The notes below the pieces were generated by a model. The model did not search any database, was not told the DNA's origin, and saw only the letters and a program-made list of their open reading frames with translations. Positions 32,642-37,068 of a stretch of DNA of 37,068 bases are shown piece by piece. The DNA comes from Desulforamulus profundi (GTDB lineage: Bacteria > Bacillota_B > Desulfotomaculia > Desulfotomaculales > Desulfotomaculaceae). Numbering within the stretch: position 1 is the first letter of the stretch; every line of letters begins with the position of its first letter. A program made the position numbers and the translations under genes. The stretch is from contig NZ_AWQQ01000054.1 in NCBI RefSeq assembly GCF_002607855.1, forward strand, positions 121,415 to 158,482. Reading direction: 5' to 3'.

Positions 32642-33274
32642 GTGTTTGTAAAAGATTGCATGACCACCTCACCCATTACCATCTCCAGAAGCACCCCGAT
32701 CTTAGAGGCCCTGGAAAAAATGAAGAAACTGAAGGTTCGCCAGCTGCCCGTAACGGATAAGGGCCGTTTAGTGGGGTTGGTTACTGAACGCGAATTATTA
32801 ACGGTTACTCCATCACCGGCAACCACCCTGAGTATTTTCGAAATGAATTACCTGCTTTCCAAAATGGTGGTTAGCGAGGTTATGCTGAAAGACCCCATTA
32901 CAGTGAGCCCGGACACAACCATCGAAGAAGCGGCCCTCATCATGCGAGAAAATAAAATCGGTAGCCTGCTGGTCCTAGAAGCCGATGAACTGGTGGGCAT
33001 TATTACTCAAACCGATATTTTCGATGCCTTTATTGAATTTTTCGGACTGAAGAAAGCGGGGACAAGACTGGTTCTGCAGGTGCATGACCGGGTTGGAGCC
33101 ATTGCGGATTTAACGGAGATCATTAAAAAGATGAATATTAACATCAGAGGGCTGGTCATACATAGAAAAGATAATGACGTCATACACATGGTGGTCAGGG
33201 TTAACACAATTGATCCCGAGCCTCTGGTCAAAGAACTGGAAGCCAGAGGCATCCCCGTACTTTCCGTTAATTAA
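32642..33274 (+). CDS. acuB: CBS-domain pair with C-terminal ACT domain (AcuB-like)
   Basis: GTG 32642 follows AAGGAGG by nine bases; an earlier TTG overlaps the ribosome site. The 210-residue product has two CBS motifs (VKDCMTTSPITISRSTPILE and SEVMLKDPITVSPDTTIEEA with the paired KVRQLPVTDKGRLVGLVT and KIGSLLVLEADELVGIIT) and an ACT domain from about residue 140 (LVLQVHDRVGAIADLTEII). CBS pairs sense adenine nucleotides and ACT domains amino acids. The architecture equals Bacillus AcuB, linked to acetoin use, but no acu genes are here, so the role is open. Confidence 0.8.
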   Translation: MFVKDCMTTSPITISRSTPILEALEKMKKLKVRQLPVTDKGRLVGLVTERELLTVTPSPATTLSIFEMNYLLSKMVVSEVMLKDPITVSPDTTIEEAALIMRENKIGSLLVLEADELVGIITQTDIFDAFIEFFGLKKAGTRLVLQVHDRVGAIADLTEIIKKMNINIRGLVIHRKDNDVIHMVVRVNTIDPEPLVKELEARGIPVLSVN

Positions 33275-33281
33275 ATAAACT

Positions 33282-33320
33282 AAAAATCCCCACAGTATGG
33301 ATGGTTCTGTGGGGATTTTT
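33282..33320. terminator. bidirectional terminator between CBS-ACT and hydroxyacid oxidoreductase genes
   Basis: AAAAATCCCCACAG (33282-33295) pairs perfectly with CTGTGGGGATTTTT (33307-33320). Confidence 0.9.
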
Positions 33321-33330
33321 CCGTATTTGA

Positions 33331-34350
33331 TTATGCTTTGTAAATAACCCTTTGGTCAATCTCCTGAATGGTGTTGCAGCCGGTTAATATCATGGCTTGC
33401 TTTAACTCAGCGGTCATTTTATCCAGAAGCATTTTCACGCCTTCTTCCCTGCCGCCAAAGGCTCCTACCACCAGAGGCCTGCCCACCAAAACGCCGTCGG
33501 CGCCAAGGGCCAATAACTTCAGAACATCCACACCGGTACGCACACCGCCGTCAGCCAGGATGGTTACCTTTCCTTTAACTGCAGCGGCAATGGCGGGTAG
33601 AACATCCGCTGCCCCGGGAGTGCAATCCAAAATTCGACCCCCGTGGTTTGACACAACGATGGCACTAACGCCTGCCTCCACGGCCTTTTCGGCCTCGTCA
33701 ACCGTCATGATACCTTTCAGGATAAAGGGAAGTTTGGTGGAACTGACAAGTTCCTTTATTTCTTCCAATGTTTTAGGACCTACCGGCTGACCCTTAAGGG
33801 CCATGGTCACCAAACCCGCCCCGTCGATGTCTACCCCGACGGCCCTGGCGCCGGCAGCCTCTGCACGGCGAATGCATTCAATAATAACCTTTTGTTCCCG
33901 GGGTTTAATAATGGGGATACCAAAACCTTCTTCAGCGGCAATGGCCTCCAGACCGGAAGTATACATGGCCGGGTCTGCGCCGTCACCGGTCCAGCCAAGG
34001 GTGCCGGCCTGCCTGCTGCCGGAGACAATCATGCCGATAAACTCCCCCTCTGTTAGAACTCCGCCCATATTATAGGAAGTTCCGGTCATTGGTGCGCCCA
34101 TAATGGGACTGGACAGCTTGCTGCCAAACAACTCAGTTTCAGTGACGGGATCCTTTGCCCCGTGTAAAGTACGCATGTTCAGACTGTACGATGCGAGAGC
34201 CGTTAAATTATTACGGAAACTGATGCCGGTACCTGTGCCCCCCATGCCGGGAACCTCTCCGGAACAGGCACGACCGTCACAAACGGGACAAACCCGGCAA
34301 TAGCCTTTCAGTTGTTCTTTAGCCAGGTTTCTCATGGTTTTTAAATCCAT
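33331..34350 (-). CDS. FMN-dependent alpha-hydroxy-acid oxidizing protein
   Basis: The 339-residue product starts ATG 34350 behind AGGAGTGA. The TIM barrel shows LKGIMTVDEAEKAVEAGVSA, SNHGGRILDCTPGAADVLPA (active-site His in the SNHGGR motif) and ILADGGVRTGVDVLKLLALG with GADGVLVGRPLV for the FMN phosphate. Near the N-terminus CRVCPVCDGRACSGEVPGMG contains four cysteines in 15 residues, absent from classic lactate or glycolate oxidases; this clostridial variant probably binds a metal or takes part in redox, and lacks oxygen as natural acceptor. Substrate unknown. Monocistronic by context. Confidence 0.85.
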   Translation of the reverse strand: MDLKTMRNLAKEQLKGYCRVCPVCDGRACSGEVPGMGGTGTGISFRNNLTALASYSLNMRTLHGAKDPVTETELFGSKLSSPIMGAPMTGTSYNMGGVLTEGEFIGMIVSGSRQAGTLGWTGDGADPAMYTSGLEAIAAEEGFGIPIIKPREQKVIIECIRRAEAAGARAVGVDIDGAGLVTMALKGQPVGPKTLEEIKELVSSTKLPFILKGIMTVDEAEKAVEAGVSAIVVSNHGGRILDCTPGAADVLPAIAAAVKGKVTILADGGVRTGVDVLKLLALGADGVLVGRPLVVGAFGGREEGVKMLLDKMTAELKQAMILTGCNTIQEIDQRVIYKA

Positions 34351-34431
34351 GCCGAAATCACTCCTATCATTGTTAGTTATATGATTGGTTACTATAAGCT
34401 TTCGATTCTGGCATTCATAATCCTGCAAAAT

Positions 34432-35416
34432 TTACTGTATACCTGTTTGTATTTGATCCTGTTTTTGACTGGATAAGAAATCCTGGCTTTTTGTTTCTGC
34501 CGGTTTAGGTTCGGCGTTTACAGGGGGTGTCCTAAATGAGAGATAAAGTTCTCTGCCGGCTGGTTGCCACGTAACATGAACCGGGAAAATTTCCTCAATG
34601 GTTGATTTGGTGACATAGGTGGTTCCATTGAGTACCAGGGGTGGGTCTGTCAAATAAATCTCTTGACCATTAAGTGCGGCCCTTTTACCATTGGGCGTTA
34701 AACCTGCATTAAAGCCGTTTTGGTTTATACTAATGGTATTTGTTTGGTTGTTCCAGCCAAGATTATATCCAAGCAGTTGGCACAATAATTTTAAAGGAAT
34801 GTAGGGTTTGCCCTGCTTGCTGAAGGTTTTAAGCTCGCTTTCCAAAGTTACTGCTTCATTATTAAGGTATACATTTACAGGTTTGTTGTCAACAAAACCG
34901 GAATTCAAGTCAGTTTCATTCCAGACGATCATGACCGGAGTGCCGATGGGAACCTGTTCGTAGAGCCATAAAATGTCTTTATTGTACAAACGGATGCAGC
35001 CATCGGAAGCATAGGTACCGATGGAATGGACGTTGCTGTTGCCGTGAATGCCGTAGGGGCCGCCCGGAGCACTCAGGCCAAGCCAGCGTGGCCCCAGTGG
35101 ATTGTAAGGCTGCCCCCGGGAATATTTTTTTGTAGTAATAAGGGTTCACTATTTTGTTGATGATTCTAAATTTGCCTTCCGGGGTAAAGCTCCGCTGGCG
35201 ACCGGTTGCTACGGGAAAGACCCTTTGCAGTACACCGTCCTGATAAAAGCCCAATTGATTTGTTTTTTTGTTAATAATAATCATTTTACTTTCCTGGGCG
35301 CCGGCAACCGGCGCAAAAATGAAGAACGACATAGCCAGGCTAAGGACTATTGTCGCCCATCGATAAAAGCTTTTTTTGTTGAACGTAAATGACCCCTCCT
35401 TCAGGCTTTTGTACAT
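34432..35416 (-). CDS. exported L,D-transpeptidase (YkuD) with copper-amine-oxidase-N-like domain (one frameshift)
   Basis: Joined length about 327. The N-terminus has a signal peptide (FYRWATIVLSLAMSFFIFAP, cut near AGAQ). The YkuD domain starts KMIIINKKTNQLGFYQDGVL; after an extra A in the A7 run near 35125 the other frame supplies the active site: GIHGNSNVHSIG and TYASDGCIRLYNKD, with catalytic His and Cys. The C-terminal 130 residues, NVYLNNEAVTLESELKTFSK onward with PYIPLKLLCQLLGYNLGWNN, resemble the copper amine oxidase N-terminal-like beta domain used by Bacillota cell-wall proteins as a binding module. It crosslinks peptidoglycan in the wall or spore cortex. ATG 35416 lacks a clear ribosome site. 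Confidence 0.82.
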
Positions 35417-35478
35417 AACTATTAGAAACAGGGACGCACTATGACTAATTTGGTTCTGGTTTCATAAAAAAGATACCG

Positions 35479-35507
35479 TTGTTTAACGGGGAGTAAAGGA
35501 CTATAAT
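35479..35507 (+). promoter_or_regulatory. promoter of hflX
   Basis: TTGTTT (35479-35484), 17-nt spacer, perfect TATAAT (35502-35507), 31 bases before the hflX start. Confidence 0.7.
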
Positions 35508-35538
35508 TTGAGCAAACCGTAAGAAGGGGAGTTTCTGC

Positions 35539-36792
35539 TTGTACGAAATATTAGAGACAACAGGAGAAAGGGCTGTTTTGGTGGGAGTAAGACTGCCGGA
35601 TATGCAAGAATGGCAGTTTACTGAGTCCATGGAGGAGTTATCCAGCCTGGCAGATACCGCCGGGGCTGTAGTGGTCGGGAAGTTCATGCAAAATCGCCAG
35701 CGCCCGGAACCGGCAACCTTTATCGGAAAGGGAAAGGCGGAGGAACTGGCCGACTACTGTCGGGAAGCGGCAGCAAATATTGTAATCAGCGACCGGGAAC
35801 TTTCACCGGCTCAAGCCCGCAACCTGGAAGAGAAAATCGGCATCAAAGTGATTGATCGAACCCAGCTTATTTTAGATATCTTTGCCCGGCGTGCCCAAAC
35901 CAAAGAGGGCAAGTTACAGGTGGAGTTAGCCCAATTGAAATATTTATTGCCTCGTTTGACGGGCCTGGGAACTCAATTATCCCGCCTGGGGGGCGGTATC
36001 GGAACCCGGGGACCCGGCGAAACCAAGCTGGAAACAGACCGCAGGAGGATCAGGAAGCGCATTTCCGACTTGGAGAGGGAACTGAAAGAAGTTCAGCAGC
36101 ACAGGGCCTTGTTGCGGAAAGACAGAAGGGATGAACCTTTACCGCTGGTCAGTCTGGTGGGTTATACAAACGCCGGCAAAAGCACTTTGCTCCGTACCCT
36201 CACAGGGGCAGATGTTCTGGTGGAAGACAAACTTTTTGCCACCCTCGATCCCACCACAAGGCGTGTTCGGCTGCCCAACAACGATATTGTTTTGCTTACC
36301 GATACAGTTGGTTTCATTCAGAGTCTTCCTCACCACCTGGTGGCTGCTTTTCGGGCGACATTGGAAGAGGTGCAGGAAGCTGACTTGCTGCTGCATGTAG
36401 TGGACGTTTCACATCCCAACTGCGAGGGGCAAATACGTGCGGTCGAATCTGTTTTGGAATCTTTAAAGTCTTTAAACAAACCCGTTATCATGGTCTTTAA
36501 TAAAATGGATTTACTTCAGGACCCCCAGGACCTGCCCCTTACCGAGTATCCAAAGGTCAATATTTCTGCCCTTACGGGGCAAGGGATTGAACAACTGCTG
36601 TCCTTAATTGCCGATGCATTAAAAGAACGCTATTCAGTGGTAAAACTATGGATCCCCTACGATAAAACAAATTTAGTTTCCCTTTTGCATCAGAAGGGTA
36701 ATGTACGTAAAGAGGAGTATGGTGTGGAGGGAATTCAACTTGAAGTGGAAATCAGCAGGATCTGGGCAAACAGGGTAAAGGAACAATTATAA
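35539..36792 (+). CDS. hflX: ribosome-associated GTPase HflX
   Basis: HflX splits stalled ribosomes after heat or antibiotic stress. TTG 35539 follows AAGGGGAG. The N-terminal HflX domain ([20 protein letters not shown], then [20 protein letters not shown] and [20 protein letters not shown]) leads to a coiled coil with the hallmark [20 protein letters not shown]. The G domain has G1 GYTNAGKS (about residues 207-214), G3 DTVGF, G4 NKMD and G5 SAL. The C-terminal domain ends NRVKEQL. At 417 residues it is complete and uninterrupted. Own promoter. Confidence 0.95.
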   Translation: MYEILETTGERAVLVGVRLPDMQEWQFTESMEELSSLADTAGAVVVGKFMQNRQRPEPATFIGKGKAEELADYCREAAANIVISDRELSPAQARNLEEKIGIKVIDRTQLILDIFARRAQTKEGKLQVELAQLKYLLPRLTGLGTQLSRLGGGIGTRGPGETKLETDRRRIRKRISDLERELKEVQQHRALLRKDRRDEPLPLVSLVGYTNAGKSTLLRTLTGADVLVEDKLFATLDPTTRRVRLPNNDIVLLTDTVGFIQSLPHHLVAAFRATLEEVQEADLLLHVVDVSHPNCEGQIRAVESVLESLKSLNKPVIMVFNKMDLLQDPQDLPLTEYPKVNISALTGQGIEQLLSLIADALKERYSVVKLWIPYDKTNLVSLLHQKGNVRKEEYGVEGIQLEVEISRIWANRVKEQL

Positions 36793-36849
36793 AGTTATGC
36801 ATTTTGTATATTTTTAAAACTTTATCACAACCCCAACTTGACCGGTGCC

Positions 36850-36944
36850 GAATGTTATGAAATGTTATGATATGATTAAAAACGTTCGCGGTACTTGTCC
36901 AAGATTAGGAAAGATGACAAGAAATTAACCGTTGCATAACATTC
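36850..36944 (+). repeat. 95-bp nested inverted-repeat element
   Basis: GAATGTTATG (36850-36859) and CATAACATTC (36935-36944) are perfect 10-bp inverted arms. Inside, CTTGTC and GACAAG form a second hairpin with CGGT/ACCG outside it. It may be a structured RNA or a small mobile repeat. Confidence 0.5.
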
Positions 36945-36951
36945 AATGGCG

Positions 36952-37068
36952 TGTTATGATAACAAATGTCGCCGCAAGGTGGTACTTAAAATTACCAGTT
37001 GATAATTCGTGTTATCGTGGTAAGATGAAGTTCCGTCGCCGATGAGGCGGTGTAAAAATTACCAAAAA
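36952..37068 (+). repeat. two tandem modules of a small two-hairpin motif at the window end
   Basis: TGTTATG...GTCGCCG (36968-36974)...AATTACCA and TGTTATC...GTCGCCG (37035-37041)...AATTACCA repeat the same order of elements with 58-67 base spacing. Each has a CGCC/GGYG stem and a GGTA or GGT stem closed by TACC/ACC. The second unit reaches the window edge. No gene is visible in 36793-37068. Confidence 0.5.

Overview
The window looks like chromosome of an anaerobic, endospore-forming member of the Bacillota, most like the Desulfotomaculum/Pelotomaculum group of the Peptococcaceae (inference). Reasons: Gram-positive Shine-Dalgarno sites with many GTG/TTG starts, a CwlD-type spore-cortex amidase, Spo0A-box-like sites, a selenocysteine-containing SelD, an oxygen-labile Fe-S L-serine dehydratase, and remnants of arylacetate/indolepyruvate genes (livF, paaK, iorA). 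No rRNA, tRNA, CRISPR array or intact transposon is visible.

Layout. 1-4600: gene debris on the minus strand (livF, paaK, amidohydrolase tail, two TPR fragments, kinase remnant) around cwlD and two small genes. 4800-6360: thrC. 6400-8130: fragments of a solute-binding protein and a sigma-54 activator, then a heptad-repeat coiled-coil gene. 8370-18800: a copper-homeostasis island with multicopper oxidase, CopA P-type ATPase, a sensor kinase/response regulator pair, several very small membrane or metal-ligand-rich proteins, a Met-rich exported protein, and superoxide dismutase behind a long structured leader. 18820-22600: murI, Sec-containing selD, yedF, an iorA remnant and a small-multidrug-export-like protein. 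22600-28550: nuclease-like protein, FAD oxidoreductase, two half-ferritin-like genes, small membrane proteins and a YlaK-type PhoH/PIN protein. 28787-31050: MarR regulator and the two-subunit serine dehydratase. 31100-36800: small RHH-like protein, methyltransferase/flavin-reductase chimera, CBS-ACT protein, FMN-dependent hydroxyacid oxidoreductase, L,D-transpeptidase and hflX. The last 220 bases are gene-free and rich in inverted and tandem repeats.

Main discovery. Five promoters in the copper island share an 18-nt box (approximately TATCAC-N6-GTKWWA) placed exactly 31 nt before a -10 hexamer. They precede the multicopper oxidase, copA, a small-protein operon divergent from the response regulator, a 20-residue Cys/His/Met-rich micropeptide plus a Met-rich exported protein, and the structured leader of sod. 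This defines a candidate regulon of the linked two-component system (here called CopRS-like), whose sensor loop is rich in Met and His. Several members are too short for ordinary gene calling.

Caution. About twenty genes carry frameshifts or stops. Many are one-base changes, several in homopolymers, and they affect housekeeping genes (murI, thrC, copA), which suggests sequencing error. Others (paaK, TPR, kinase, sigma-54 activator, binding protein) lack whole domains and are true remnants.
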